Shown: positions 48,916-57,520 of the stretch, one piece after another
How positions within the stretch are numbered: the first letter of the stretch is position 1
How the letters are laid out: the number at the start of each line of letters is the position of its first letter
Assembly (NCBI RefSeq): GCF_018998565.1
Contig: NZ_JAHNZO010000007.1
Location: forward strand, 186,001 to 250,000
Length of the DNA: 64,000 bases
Source of the DNA: Paenibacillus oleatilyticus
GTDB taxonomy: Bacteria; Bacillota; Bacilli; Paenibacillales; NBRC-103111
Direction: 5' to 3'
Made by a program: the position numbers and the translations under genes
Notes under the pieces: generated by a model
What the model was told of the DNA's origin: nothing
Databases searched by the model: none
The model's input: only the letters and a program-made list of their open reading frames with translations

Positions 48916-50619
48916 ATGCTGCATTACGGCTTACAGCCGGGCCAGACGCTGTCGGGGCGCTACCGGATCATGGCTCCTCTGGGGAGCGGCGGGATGAGCC
49001 GGGTGTTTCTGGCGGAAGATTTGAAGCTGAAGGGGAAGCGGTGGGCCGTTAAGGAGACGTATGTCGGGGACGACCCGTCCGCGGGGGAGAGCGGCCAGGA
49101 GGCGGCGCTGCGGCGGCACGTGCTGCTCAAGGAAGCGGAAACGATGAGCCGTTTGAGTCATCCGAATCTGCCGGATATCGTCGATTACGTTCCCGCCAAC
49201 GCCCACGGTTTTCTGTACCTGGTCATGGATTATATCGAAGGGGAAACGCTGCTGCAGCGTTTCGAACGGCTGGGCCGCCGCATGGGCGAGGGACAGGCGG
49301 CGGAAATTGCGCTGCAGCTCTGCGGGCTGCTCGATTATTTGCATTCGCTCCGTCCGGAGCCGATCATCCACCGCGATTTGAAGCCGTCCAACCTGATGCT
49401 GGACGCGGACGGACGGGTGCGCTTGATCGATTTCGGGACTGCCCGCAGCTTTAAAGCGGAGCAAGCCGCCGACACGGTGCTGCTCGGCACGGTCGGCTTT
49501 GCCGCGCCGGAGCAGTTCGACGGGCGGCAGAGCGATCCGCATACCGATCTGTACGGCCTCGGCGCGCTGCTTTATTTTTTGCTGAGCGGCGGCGCGTATT
49601 ACAATCCACAAAGCCCGTACCGCGAGGCGGAAGCGGCGGTCCCGCCCGGGCTCGCGCCGATCGTGCTGCGGCTGCTGCGCGCAAGCCCCGACGGCCGCTT
49701 CGCGGACGCTCGCGAAGCCGGCGCTGCGCTGGCAGGCTGGCTGGCTGCGCAGCAGCCGCAGCGGTCGGCGGCGCAGGCCAGCGCGCCGCCACAGCCGGGA
49801 GCGGCGTGGACACCGCCGCTCGTGGTCGCGGTCGGCGCCCTGTATCCGGGCGCCGGGGCCACCTTCGCCGCGCTCGCGCTCGCGCGGCAGCTTCACGATC
49901 TCGGCGTCCCGCACGCCGTGATCGAGCCGCCTGCTCCGCAGGCGGAGCTGTCCGCGATGCTGTTCGCGGACAAGAACGCGCCGCCGGCGTATCGCTGCTA
50001 CAACGCGGCGGGGCAAGGCGGCCGCCCGGACGAGCGGCCCTGGGCGGACGGCCACACGCTGTGGCTGCCCGCCGAAGAGCCCGCCCCTGGCGCGGGAGAA
50101 CCGCAGCTTGACGCTGGCGGCTGGCTGAAGCTGTTTCACGCGGTCCGACGCCCGGTGTGCATCGTCGACGTCGGCGCGCAGTGGGAGCATCCCGCGGTGC
50201 GGGAACTGCTCGAAACCGCAACGGACGTCATCTACGTCGTCGACCCTTTCGCGCATAAGCTGGAGCTTCCCGCGACGCGCCGCCGCCTGCGGCAGCTCGA
50301 AGCTTGGCTGGCGCCGGGACGGCGGCTGCACTGCTTCGCGGTGAAGGCGCTGAAGATGCCGCACACGGAAGCGTGGCTGCGTTTGCTCCCGCAGCGTCCC
50401 GCTTGCATGCTGCCCGCTGTGGAGCTGGCGGCGCTGGCCGAGGCCGGCTGGCAAGGACGGCTGCCGCACGACATGCCGCCGGTCCGGGACGCGCTTCGCG
50501 AAGCGATGCTGCCGTGGCTCCGGCGGTGGCTGCCGGACGAAGTGATCCCCGCGCAGCGGGAGCGGAATCGTCTCGGTCCCGCGACCAAGCTGCTGCGGTT
50601 GTTCCAATCCAACAAATAA
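48916..50619 (+). CDS. Serine/threonine kinase fused to a degenerate ParA/MinD-like domain
   Basis: The protein has 567 residues. The kinase domain (about 15-275) is complete: GSGGMSRVFLAEDL, AVKE for the ATP Lys, HRDLKPSN with catalytic Asp154, DFG at 172-174 and APEQF. Residues about 300-520 form a ParA/MinD-like fold with VVAVGALYPGAGATFAALAL in place of a normal P-loop; the Lys and Thr of GKT are missing. VCIVDVGAQWEHP and DVIYVVDPFAHKLELP correspond to later switch regions. There are no extracellular PASTA repeats. The start ATG has GGCGGGGAG nearby. It heads the Tad-like operon and may regulate pilus assembly. Confidence 0.85.
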   Translation: MLHYGLQPGQTLSGRYRIMAPLGSGGMSRVFLAEDLKLKGKRWAVKETYVGDDPSAGESGQEAALRRHVLLKEAETMSRLSHPNLPDIVDYVPANAHGFLYLVMDYIEGETLLQRFERLGRRMGEGQAAEIALQLCGLLDYLHSLRPEPIIHRDLKPSNLMLDADGRVRLIDFGTARSFKAEQAADTVLLGTVGFAAPEQFDGRQSDPHTDLYGLGALLYFLLSGGAYYNPQSPYREAEAAVPPGLAPIVLRLLRASPDGRFADAREAGAALAGWLAAQQPQRSAAQASAPPQPGAAWTPPLVVAVGALYPGAGATFAALALARQLHDLGVPHAVIEPPAPQAELSAMLFADKNAPPAYRCYNAAGQGGRPDERPWADGHTLWLPAEEPAPGAGEPQLDAGGWLKLFHAVRRPVCIVDVGAQWEHPAVRELLETATDVIYVVDPFAHKLELPATRRRLRQLEAWLAPGRRLHCFAVKALKMPHTEAWLRLLPQRPACMLPAVELAALAEAGWQGRLPHDMPPVRDALREAMLPWLRRWLPDEVIPAQRERNRLGPATKLLRLFQSNK

Positions 50620-50653
50620 CCCGTTTATCCAGAGAACAGGAGGAGGTAACGGT

Positions 50654-51568
50654 TTGCAGAAAGCATGGATCGTCATCACGCTGGGCTGCGTGCTGATGGC
50701 GGGATCGATATACGGATATTGGCAGTTCATGAAGCATACCGAAATTCAAGTCCGCACCATGACGACGGTCAAACCGGTAAGGATGCTGCAAAGCGGGGAG
50801 GTCGTCGAAGCTTCCATGCTCCGCAAAGCGGTCATTCCGCTGGCGGCTCACAGCTCCGAAGCCGTGACGGACCTTGACGCGCTGATCGGCAAGACGGTGC
50901 TTGTGCCGATTGCGGACAGCGAGGAGCTGGTTTCGTGGAAATTGACCGACCGCAGCACGGTACCCCGTGCGGGAGAGCGTTATTTCAGCTTTAAGACGGA
51001 TGCGGCCGTCAATGTCAACAATATGGTGCGGCGGGGCGACCGCGTCGACGTGTGGGTCGAATTCGAGACGCCCAAATTCGTCACGACCGGTTCCGGCGCG
51101 CTATGGAGCGTTGGCGCGGTCAAAATTATTGAGCAGCTCCCGGTCACAGCCGTCAAGACGGCCGAAGGGCAGGAGGTGACGGACGGAGCGACGATTGAAA
51201 CGGTCGTTCAGCCGAACCAGATCCAATTGCAGAATGCCCGTTCCAAGCCGAACGGGAAGCCCGAGCTGAACACTTACATGATGAACGACGAGGTGTACGA
51301 GGCTTATGTGCTCGGCAGCATCGGCGGCAAGATTAAGCTGGCGCTGCCCGACCTGTCTGCGCCCGCTGCCGCCTCGGGAACGGTTACGGGATTGTTTCAG
51401 GAGCTTAAGGAAGCGGATTTGTTCAGCAAAACCAAGCCCCAGGCTCAAGTGAAAGGCGAGCTGAATCGAACCCAGGTCAGCGGCAAGGAAAAGGAGCCCG
51501 CCGCTGGGCAGGGGAACGGCAGCGCTTCGCCTGGGCTCAAAGCAACGGAGGTGAAACCGGCATCGTGA
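50654..51568 (+). CDS. CpaB/RcpC-like SAF-domain pilus assembly protein
   Basis: The product has 304 residues. An N-terminal span (IVITLGCVLMAGSIYGYW) is followed by a SAF domain: VKPVRMLQSGEVVEASMLRKAV and ADSEELVSWKLTDRSTVP. It continues with the CpaB/RcpC core (NVNNMVRRGDRVDVWVEFET). The tail is Lys/Glu/Gly-rich. In Tad systems CpaB helps form the channel across the wall. TTG at 50654 has AGGAGG seven bases upstream. Its stop overlaps the next start by four bases. Confidence 0.83.
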   Translation: MQKAWIVITLGCVLMAGSIYGYWQFMKHTEIQVRTMTTVKPVRMLQSGEVVEASMLRKAVIPLAAHSSEAVTDLDALIGKTVLVPIADSEELVSWKLTDRSTVPRAGERYFSFKTDAAVNVNNMVRRGDRVDVWVEFETPKFVTTGSGALWSVGAVKIIEQLPVTAVKTAEGQEVTDGATIETVVQPNQIQLQNARSKPNGKPELNTYMMNDEVYEAYVLGSIGGKIKLALPDLSAPAAASGTVTGLFQELKEADLFSKTKPQAQVKGELNRTQVSGKEKEPAAGQGNGSASPGLKATEVKPAS

Positions 51569-52812
51569 AGCTATTATTTGGACACCCGCAGGCCGGCGCC
51601 GCTGACCTGCTGGGGTCGCAATTAAGCCGTTCCGGCTCGGACTCGGACGGCATCGTGACGGTACAGCACCGCGACCGGTTGTTCGCGCGGCTGGAAGAAA
51701 CGTTCGACGTCGTTGCCGTCCATACCGGCTTGTTCTACGATTCGTATCCTTGGGAGTGGATGCCGGAGATCCGGCGCAAGCAGCCTCAGGCCCGCGTCGT
51801 CGTAGCCCCGGACGAGGCCGTATACGATTCGTTCATGCTGGAGGCGTTGACAAGGCTGGCGGAGACGCTAGGCTTCGCCGTTCTGCCGCTGGGCGGAACG
51901 GAGCAGGAGACGTTCGAGGCGCTCGCCGCTTCCGTCGAAGGACGCAGTGTCCGCATGTCGGCCGGCGATAAACGAAACGGCATCGTGGTTGCCGTCTGGT
52001 CTGCGAGCAGCAAGGACGGGGCGACGACGGTCGCCGTCAATACGGCGCTTGCGCTGGCTTCGGCGAACCGTCTGCGCGTCGGGCTGATCGACGCGAATCT
52101 GCGCAACCCGGAAATTCGCTCGCAGCTGAATTTGACGGAGACGGACCGCAGCCAATTCAAGCTGCGGCCGAAGCTGCAGACGCACACGCTGCAGCCGGAA
52201 GATCTGCTCGATTCGTGCATGACATACCGGAAGATGAACGGACTGCATATTTTGACCGGCTCGCCGCGCCGTGATACCGCGCTCGATATGACGCCGGAAA
52301 TGATGGCGCATTTGCTGCAAACGGCCAGATCCGTATTCGACGTGACGCTGGTCGATCTGAATGCCTATCCGGATAACGCCGCGACGGTGTGTACCGTCCG
52401 CGGAGCCGACATCCGCTGGCTCGTCGCCCAGAACAATTATGCTTCCTACCGCACGAGTTGGCGCGAATGGTTTGACTGCTATTGGAAATATTGCGGCCTG
52501 ACTCCGTCCGACATCTCGCTGATTCTCAACCGCGCGTCGGCGGACGATAAGCCCGAACGGATCGCGGACGCGCTGCACATGTCTTTGGGCGCATCGATTC
52601 CGAATGTACCCGGCGGTCTCGGCATGAAAGCCGTGCACGAAGGAGTGCCCCTTTACTTGATGCCGAAGGCGGAGCCGTTCACGGAAACGATCGACAGGCT
52701 GGCAGCCTCGCTGACGAAGCGGGCGGAAGGAGACGTACAGGGAACGGAGCTTGCCCCAGGCCGGCGGCGTAAGGTGGGATGGATCTCCAAATTGAGCGCC
52801 TTGTTCGGATAG
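51565..52812 (+). CDS. CpaE-like ATPase homologue
   Basis: This 415-residue protein has an N-terminal receiver-like region and a C-terminal ParA/MinD-like domain. The P-loop region reads VWSASSKDGATTVAVNTALA: the Gly-Lys of the deviant Walker A KGGxGKT is replaced, although Thr-Thr remains. LIDANLRNPEI and VTLVDLNAYPDN are switch regions. CpaE positions the pilus machine in other bacteria. The GTG start overlaps the previous gene (GTGA). ATP hydrolysis is doubtful. Confidence 0.8.
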   Translation: MKLLFGHPQAGAADLLGSQLSRSGSDSDGIVTVQHRDRLFARLEETFDVVAVHTGLFYDSYPWEWMPEIRRKQPQARVVVAPDEAVYDSFMLEALTRLAETLGFAVLPLGGTEQETFEALAASVEGRSVRMSAGDKRNGIVVAVWSASSKDGATTVAVNTALALASANRLRVGLIDANLRNPEIRSQLNLTETDRSQFKLRPKLQTHTLQPEDLLDSCMTYRKMNGLHILTGSPRRDTALDMTPEMMAHLLQTARSVFDVTLVDLNAYPDNAATVCTVRGADIRWLVAQNNYASYRTSWREWFDCYWKYCGLTPSDISLILNRASADDKPERIADALHMSLGASIPNVPGGLGMKAVHEGVPLYLMPKAEPFTETIDRLAASLTKRAEGDVQGTELAPGRRRKVGWISKLSALFG

Positions 52813-52823
52813 GAGGGACGGAC

Positions 52824-54272
52824 TTGTCATTACCGACAGCCCATCGAGGAGGCGGGCGGATGCGCCCGAGAATCCGATTCGACGCCGGGCAATATTTGAA
52901 GGATTTGATGCAGGCGGACCAGGCGCGTGAGCGTACGCCGGTCTCGTGGTCGAGCCTGAACGCGGCCGGGCATAAAAAAGGAGTGCAGCGGATGCCCTTG
53001 GCCGATGCGGTGAAGCTGGTGTACGAGCATTTAACCGAGCGCTCCAAGAAGGATCAGGCGCTGTATGAAGATATTTTGCAAGCCGGGCTTGGCGAGCCGC
53101 TGGCGCAAGTGCGGATGAAGGCAGTCATCGATACGCTGCTGACCGAGTACCGTATCGATATCGAACCGGACACGCTGACGCCGCCGCTGACCCCGACGGA
53201 ATGCGTATTTGCCGACACGTGCGGCGCGGGATTGATTGAGGATTTGTACCGGCTGCCCGATGTGGAAGAGGTTCAGGTCATCGGCTGCGACATCTTTCTC
53301 CTTCGCGGCGGAGAGATGATACGTCACGTCCGCCGGTTCGCTTCGCTTGCCGACGTTTTGCTGCTGCAGGATCGTTTGGCGCTGTGCGGCAAAAAGCCGA
53401 TCAACGAACGGCAGCCGTTCATCCAGTCCTATTTGTGGAACCGTTCGCGGCTTGTGATGACCCGGCCGCCTTATTCCGATGTCCCGAGTATTCATATCCG
53501 CAATTTCATCGTCAAAGACGTGACTCTTGAGCTGCTGGCCGATTTACATACATTGAACGAGCCGATGGCGCGTCTCCTGCGCCTGCTGGTCCGCTACCAT
53601 GCCAGCTTTTTGATCGGCGGAGGCACGGCGACCGGCAAGACGACATTTTTGTTCGCGCTGGCGCAGGAAATTCCGGAGAACGAACGGATTCGGACGCTGG
53701 AGAAAGAATTCGAGGTCGCGCTCCGTGAGCGACTGCGGGGGAACCGGAACATTTTGGCCGTCCGGGAAGTGGATGAGATCGGGCTAAGCATGGAGGAGTC
53801 GTTCAAGCCGCTGCTTGTGATGAGCCCGCATTGGGTGATCGTCGGCGAAGCGAAAGGCTCCGAGGTGTCCCAGATGGTGCAGGGCGCGCTGCGCGGGCAC
53901 GACATGATGGGCACGATGCACACGAAGTACCGCGATTCGTTCATCAGCGACGTCGTGGATATGATCAAGCAGGACGGGCGGCAGCATGACCAAACCGATA
54001 CCGTCAGACGCGTAGCCCGGGCGTTTAACCTCATTGTGTTTTTGCGCCTTGTGCGCATCGGGGGCAAGCCGGTTCGGGTAGCGACGGAAATTACGGAGCT
54101 TTCCGTGGATGAACGGCAAACGGTACATATTCGTCCGCTTGTCGAATGGGATTTTCAGCGGCAGACGTGGAGGTTTACCGGCGAGCGTTTCAGCCGTTCG
54201 CTGATGGACCATCTCGTGGCAAACGGGGCCCATCCCGACGAGTTTCGGGAATTGGGGGTATGGGGAGCATGA
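52824..54272 (+). CDS. CpaF/TadA-type secretion ATPase
   Basis: The product has 482 residues and is the motor of the Tad machine. The P-loop GGGTATGKTTFLFAL holds Lys272. RTLEKEFEV and the PHWVIVGEAKGSEVSQM block match the acidic and Walker B regions, and RGHDMMGTMHTKY the His-box. The TTG at 52824 is preceded by AGGAGGGA. The N-terminal ~150 residues are the usual extension. It overlaps tadB by four bases. Confidence 0.92.
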   Translation: MSLPTAHRGGGRMRPRIRFDAGQYLKDLMQADQARERTPVSWSSLNAAGHKKGVQRMPLADAVKLVYEHLTERSKKDQALYEDILQAGLGEPLAQVRMKAVIDTLLTEYRIDIEPDTLTPPLTPTECVFADTCGAGLIEDLYRLPDVEEVQVIGCDIFLLRGGEMIRHVRRFASLADVLLLQDRLALCGKKPINERQPFIQSYLWNRSRLVMTRPPYSDVPSIHIRNFIVKDVTLELLADLHTLNEPMARLLRLLVRYHASFLIGGGTATGKTTFLFALAQEIPENERIRTLEKEFEVALRERLRGNRNILAVREVDEIGLSMEESFKPLLVMSPHWVIVGEAKGSEVSQMVQGALRGHDMMGTMHTKYRDSFISDVVDMIKQDGRQHDQTDTVRRVARAFNLIVFLRLVRIGGKPVRVATEITELSVDERQTVHIRPLVEWDFQRQTWRFTGERFSRSLMDHLVANGAHPDEFRELGVWGA

Positions 54273-55255
54273 GCGTATCGGCACAGCTCATTCAAGGCAG
54301 TCTGAAGGGCCTGCTCTTCGGCTGTTGGATCGTCGGGTCGCTGCTGCTGGTGCTTTGGCTGTTGAGGATGACGGGGGCCGGAGCGGCCCGGCGCCGCCGC
54401 TTCAGGTCGCTTGGGGGCAATCCCGGCCGCCGAACCTTGGGAGGCTCGCTTACCGGGCTTAGGCCTATCCGGCATCTGACCGAGGAAATGGAAGTCGCTG
54501 AGCTCAAGATCGGGGTTGAGGTGATCGGCGCGATCATGCTGCTGTTGGCGTTTGTCGGATTTTTCGGCTCGGATGCGGCCGTGCAGGTGATGCAGCAGCG
54601 TTTTGCCGTCGGTGCGGACCGGCTGCAGAGCTTTCACGTATGGACGCTCAGCGGCGCCATCGCTTTTTTGCTCGGCTCGTTTCCTTATTTTTATGTCCGG
54701 TTTCGCGTTCAGCGCAAGCGTCACCGGATTGCGAATCGCATGATCATGCTCGTGCAGAACTTGATCGGCCATTACCGTTCCCGGCTGACGCTGGCCGAAG
54801 TGATCGTCAAAGCGTCGAAGACGATGCCGGACGAGGTCCAAAGCGAATGGAGACGCCTAGAGCTCGCGCTTCATATGAAATCGGTCGATGAAGCGCTGTA
54901 CGAGTTTGCGCGCCGAATTCAAAGCGAATGGGCTGACGATCTCGCGGATTTGCTGTTGATCGGGTCGCACTACGGCACCGACGTCACCGAATCGCTGCAT
55001 CACTTGGTCGGCAAGATGCAGGCGGCCAAGCGACACGAAGAAAACCGGCTTGCCATGATTACCGTTTACCGGCTCGGCACGACCTTTATGATCGGCTTCG
55101 CTTTCTTCGTTGTCGGCTTCAACATTTATGCGGATGGAGCAAATTACCGCCACTATTTCGTCGATCCGGCCGGCAAGTCGCTGCTGATCGTTTCCAGCGC
55201 CGTCATGTTCATTTCGATGATCATGGTCATCAAGTCGGGCCGTAAAGCGTTTTAA
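54269..55255 (+). CDS. TadB-like type II secretion F domain protein
   Basis: This 328-residue inner-membrane platform protein has an N-terminal span (GLLFGCWIVGSLLLVLWLL), two further spans before a cytoplasmic T2SSF domain (NRMIMLVQNLIGHYRSRLTLAEVIVKAS, IQSEWADDLADLLLIGSHYG) and two final spans (TTFMIGFAFFVVGFNIYA). The ATG overlaps the stop of the ATPase gene. It should pair with the TadC-like protein at 55333 to form the platform. Confidence 0.85.
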   Translation: MSVSAQLIQGSLKGLLFGCWIVGSLLLVLWLLRMTGAGAARRRRFRSLGGNPGRRTLGGSLTGLRPIRHLTEEMEVAELKIGVEVIGAIMLLLAFVGFFGSDAAVQVMQQRFAVGADRLQSFHVWTLSGAIAFLLGSFPYFYVRFRVQRKRHRIANRMIMLVQNLIGHYRSRLTLAEVIVKASKTMPDEVQSEWRRLELALHMKSVDEALYEFARRIQSEWADDLADLLLIGSHYGTDVTESLHHLVGKMQAAKRHEENRLAMITVYRLGTTFMIGFAFFVVGFNIYADGANYRHYFVDPAGKSLLIVSSAVMFISMIMVIKSGRKAF

Positions 55256-55332
55256 GCGAGCGCTGGATTAGACGGTTGGCAAAACTTTTGCAGTGATGCA
55301 ATATTCTGCATCCCGGAAAGGAGAGTAACTAA

Positions 55333-56259
55333 ATGACAGGGATGGTTTCAAACGGTTGGATGCTGGCTTTTCAAGCGCTGTTTGCCCTGTTGTTCATAGC
55401 GGGCAGTGCACTGCTGTGGTTCCCGCTTCTCGGACGCATCCGCTTTGGAAGGGCCAGTCGTCTGGCGATGATGCTGGAAGCACTCAAACGGCGGGAGCAG
55501 CGGATGCTTGCCAAGGACCGGCAGGAGGAAGCGCTGAGTCCCAAGGCGCGCGCGTTTGCCGAGAAAGCCCGACTGGCCGGTCTGCCTGCGGATTGGGGCT
55601 ATCAGCGCTTTCGTCTGCTTCGCGCGGGGCTCGCTCTCCTGATGCTATTGGTCGGCTTTATGGCTCAAGCGGCGGCAAGCCCCGATTTGCTTGCGAATCC
55701 GGGGCTTGGCCCGTGGTTTGGATTGGGGATTAAGCTGCTGCTTTGCACGGCCTTGGGCTGGTGGACCCCGCTGCTGTTCGTCCATGTGGCGGCGGCGCAG
55801 AAGCGAACCGGATATCTGCTCGAAATCGCCAAGCTGTCTCAGCGGCTGTCGATCTGTGTCAGCGAGAAGGCGGACATTCGGGAAATGCTGATACGTGCCG
55901 GACGGCCGCTCAAGCTGTTAAAGCCGCATTTGCAGGAGCTGACGGTCATGTGGGGCAAGGACCAACGGGCCGCCATTTGGCGCTTTAAGGAAGCGGTCGG
56001 CATCTCGGAGGTGTTCCCGCTCGTTAACGCATTGGATGCGGTCTGCCAAGCCGATACGAATGAAATGGCCAAAGTGCTCAAGGAACAGACCGCCAGCATC
56101 GAAGCGACACTGACGGCGGATATTCAACGGAAACTGGAGAATGCGCCGATTTGGATCAGCTTTTATATCATGATTCCGTTCGCCGTTATCGTTCTGCTGT
56201 TTTTGTACCCATGGATCGTCACCATATCCGAGCAGTTGATGACAAGCTTCGAAGGTTAG
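55333..56259 (+). CDS. TadC-like type II secretion F domain protein
   Basis: The product has 308 residues. There is one N-terminal span (LAFQALFALLFIAGSALLWF), a pair of spans near residues 95-155 (GLALLMLLVGFMAQAAAS and LLLCTALGWWTPLLFVHVAAA) and a C-terminal span (FYIMIPFAVIVLLFLYPWIV). The soluble segment between is T2SSF-like (YLLEIAKLSQRLSICVSEKADI). AAAGGAGAG precedes the ATG. It is the partner of the TadB-like protein. Confidence 0.82.
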   Translation: MTGMVSNGWMLAFQALFALLFIAGSALLWFPLLGRIRFGRASRLAMMLEALKRREQRMLAKDRQEEALSPKARAFAEKARLAGLPADWGYQRFRLLRAGLALLMLLVGFMAQAAASPDLLANPGLGPWFGLGIKLLLCTALGWWTPLLFVHVAAAQKRTGYLLEIAKLSQRLSICVSEKADIREMLIRAGRPLKLLKPHLQELTVMWGKDQRAAIWRFKEAVGISEVFPLVNALDAVCQADTNEMAKVLKEQTASIEATLTADIQRKLENAPIWISFYIMIPFAVIVLLFLYPWIVTISEQLMTSFEG

Positions 56260-56281
56260 ATGCAGGGAAGGCGTGACGCAC

Positions 56282-56422
56282 ATGTCCAAAATCGTAATTG
56301 CCATGCTGATGGCGGTGCTGCTGGGCGGCGCTGCGCTGTATGTGCTTGGCGCTCAGATCGTTCCGGCGACCGGAACGGCGGGAACGAAGACGAGCACGCA
56401 AATCAACCATGCGTTTCAATGA
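56282..56422 (+). CDS. Miniature pilin-like membrane peptide 1
   Basis: This 46-residue peptide is MSKIVIAMLMAVLLGGAALY followed by a short polar tail rich in Thr and Gly. It is the first of four tandem relatives with the same plan: M-[S/G]-K, a hydrophobic span of about 18 residues, then a Gly/Thr/Asn tail. GGGAAGG lies about eleven bases before the ATG. The prepilin site of Flp pilins (Gly before xxxxEY) is absent. It could be a structural subunit of the machine, but this is inference from the locus. Confidence 0.55.
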   Translation: MSKIVIAMLMAVLLGGAALYVLGAQIVPATGTAGTKTSTQINHAFQ

Positions 56423-56452
56423 GACGATAACGATCGCAAAGGGGAGAGAGCC

Positions 56453-56629
56453 ATGGGGAAGTTAGTCATTGCCTGCCTGTTGACCGTTCTGCTGGGTGGT
56501 GCGGCGATGTTCGTCGCAGGAACGAAGGTAGGTCCGGCAGTAGGGGATAAGGGAGGAAGGCTCAACACAAGCATCTCGGGGGCGCAGGTGGACGTACACA
56601 GCGGCTCGGTCAGCACGACCGCACCATAA
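56453..56629 (+). CDS. Miniature pilin-like membrane peptide 2
   Basis: This 58-residue peptide starts MGKLVIACLLTVLLGGAAMF, followed by VAGTKVGPAVGDKG and a Ser/Thr-rich tail (SGAQVDVHSGSVSTTAP). GGGGAGAGA is placed about six bases before the ATG. The first 35 residues are nearly identical to peptide 3, so the pair arose by duplication. A Cys at residue 8 sits in the hydrophobic span. Confidence 0.62.
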   Translation: MGKLVIACLLTVLLGGAAMFVAGTKVGPAVGDKGGRLNTSISGAQVDVHSGSVSTTAP

Positions 56630-56657
56630 TCTAAACGACAGAAAAGGATGAGAGCCT

Positions 56658-56834
56658 GTGGGAAAACTGGTTATTGCCTGCTTATTGACGGTATTGCTCG
56701 GCGGAGCGGCCATGTTTGTGGCCGGATCGAAGGTTGGTCCTGCGGTAGGGGGCAAGGGAACGAAACTTTACGAGAGCGTGACCCAGGCAACGGTCAATCA
56801 AACAAGCGGCGAAGCTACCTTGAAGCAACCTTGA
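56658..56834 (+). CDS. Miniature pilin-like membrane peptide 3
   Basis: This 58-residue peptide starts with GTG and reads VGKLVIACLLTVLLGGAAMF, then VAGSKVGPAVGGKG, and ends in a Thr/Gln/Glu tail (TQATVNQTSGEATLKQP). AAAAGGATGAGAG lies before the GTG. It differs from peptide 2 at few positions in the first 35 residues but has a different tail, a pattern expected for diversifying surface subunits. Confidence 0.62.
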   Translation: MGKLVIACLLTVLLGGAAMFVAGSKVGPAVGGKGTKLYESVTQATVNQTSGEATLKQP

Positions 56835-56837
56835 ATC

Positions 56838-56999
56838 ATGAGCAAACTAATTACGTTATGTTTAGCGGTCGTACTCATTTTTGGCATTTCGATTTATATT
56901 TTTCAACCGGCCGGCGGCGTCGGACTGAAGCAGCAGGTTCGCAACGGTCATACGACGGTTACGAATCAGGTACGCAGCTTCGATTATGTCACAAATTGA
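56838..56999 (+). CDS. Miniature pilin-like membrane peptide 4
   Basis: This 53-residue peptide starts MSKLITLCLAVVLIFGISIY, followed by IFQPAGGVGLKQQVRNG and an Asn/Thr/Val tail. It begins three bases after the previous stop with no good ribosome site of its own, so it depends on coupling. It is the most diverged of the four. Confidence 0.55.
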   Translation: MSKLITLCLAVVLIFGISIYIFQPAGGVGLKQQVRNGHTTVTNQVRSFDYVTN

Positions 57000-57012
57000 C
57001 GGTGATGTTGTA

Positions 57013-57480
57013 GTGAAAAGCAAAATCGCTGCTTTTCTGCAGGATGAGCAGGGAATGGCCAACGTCCTTGTAACGCTCTTCTTAATGCCAGTTCTGCTGT
57101 TTCTTTCGCTGGCGATCGTCCCGTTTTTCGTCTATACGATGAAGGCGGATCATCTGAATACGATCGCCAATCATGCGCTCAAGGAAATGGAGGCGGTCGG
57201 CTATTTAAGCCCGACGGTGGAGTCCAATATGAACGCCAGATTAGCCTCGCTCGGGATGGGGGACGTGACGGTGAACGGTTTGGCTTATCCGTCTTATACG
57301 GGGAGCACCCGGAGTAAAGTGCTTCGCGATGCCGCTGACCCGACGGTGAAGCTCGTCCTCAAGTATCCCGCGCCGAATTTGAGCCGTATGCTGAACGCCA
57401 TCGGGGGCGGAGGGAACGCATCGGCCCAAGAAGGGTTTTATTATTTGGTGCTTTATGGAAAGAGCGAAGCTTACGAATAA
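57013..57480 (+). CDS. TadE-like pilus assembly protein
   Basis: The product has about 155 residues. The early block LQDEQGMANVLVTLFLMPVLL has the DExG-then-hydrophobic layout of TadE-type pseudopilins, but the usual Glu in VEFA is missing. The rest is a soluble domain with YPSYTGSTRSKVLRD. GTG at 57013 has GGTGAT six bases upstream; an ATG at 56986 overlaps peptide 4. It probably primes or caps the pilus, by analogy with TadE. Confidence 0.65.
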   Translation: MKSKIAAFLQDEQGMANVLVTLFLMPVLLFLSLAIVPFFVYTMKADHLNTIANHALKEMEAVGYLSPTVESNMNARLASLGMGDVTVNGLAYPSYTGSTRSKVLRDAADPTVKLVLKYPAPNLSRMLNAIGGGGNASAQEGFYYLVLYGKSEAYE

Positions 57481-57520
57481 CTCAAAGCAATGTTGCTGTT
57501 TTAAAAGGGGGGAGATACGT

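Noticed and set aside
48931-50730. Long minus-strand open frame opposite the kinase gene
   Set aside because: It mirrors a GC-rich real gene with clear kinase motifs; composition is Arg/Gln/Pro-rich as in shadow frames.
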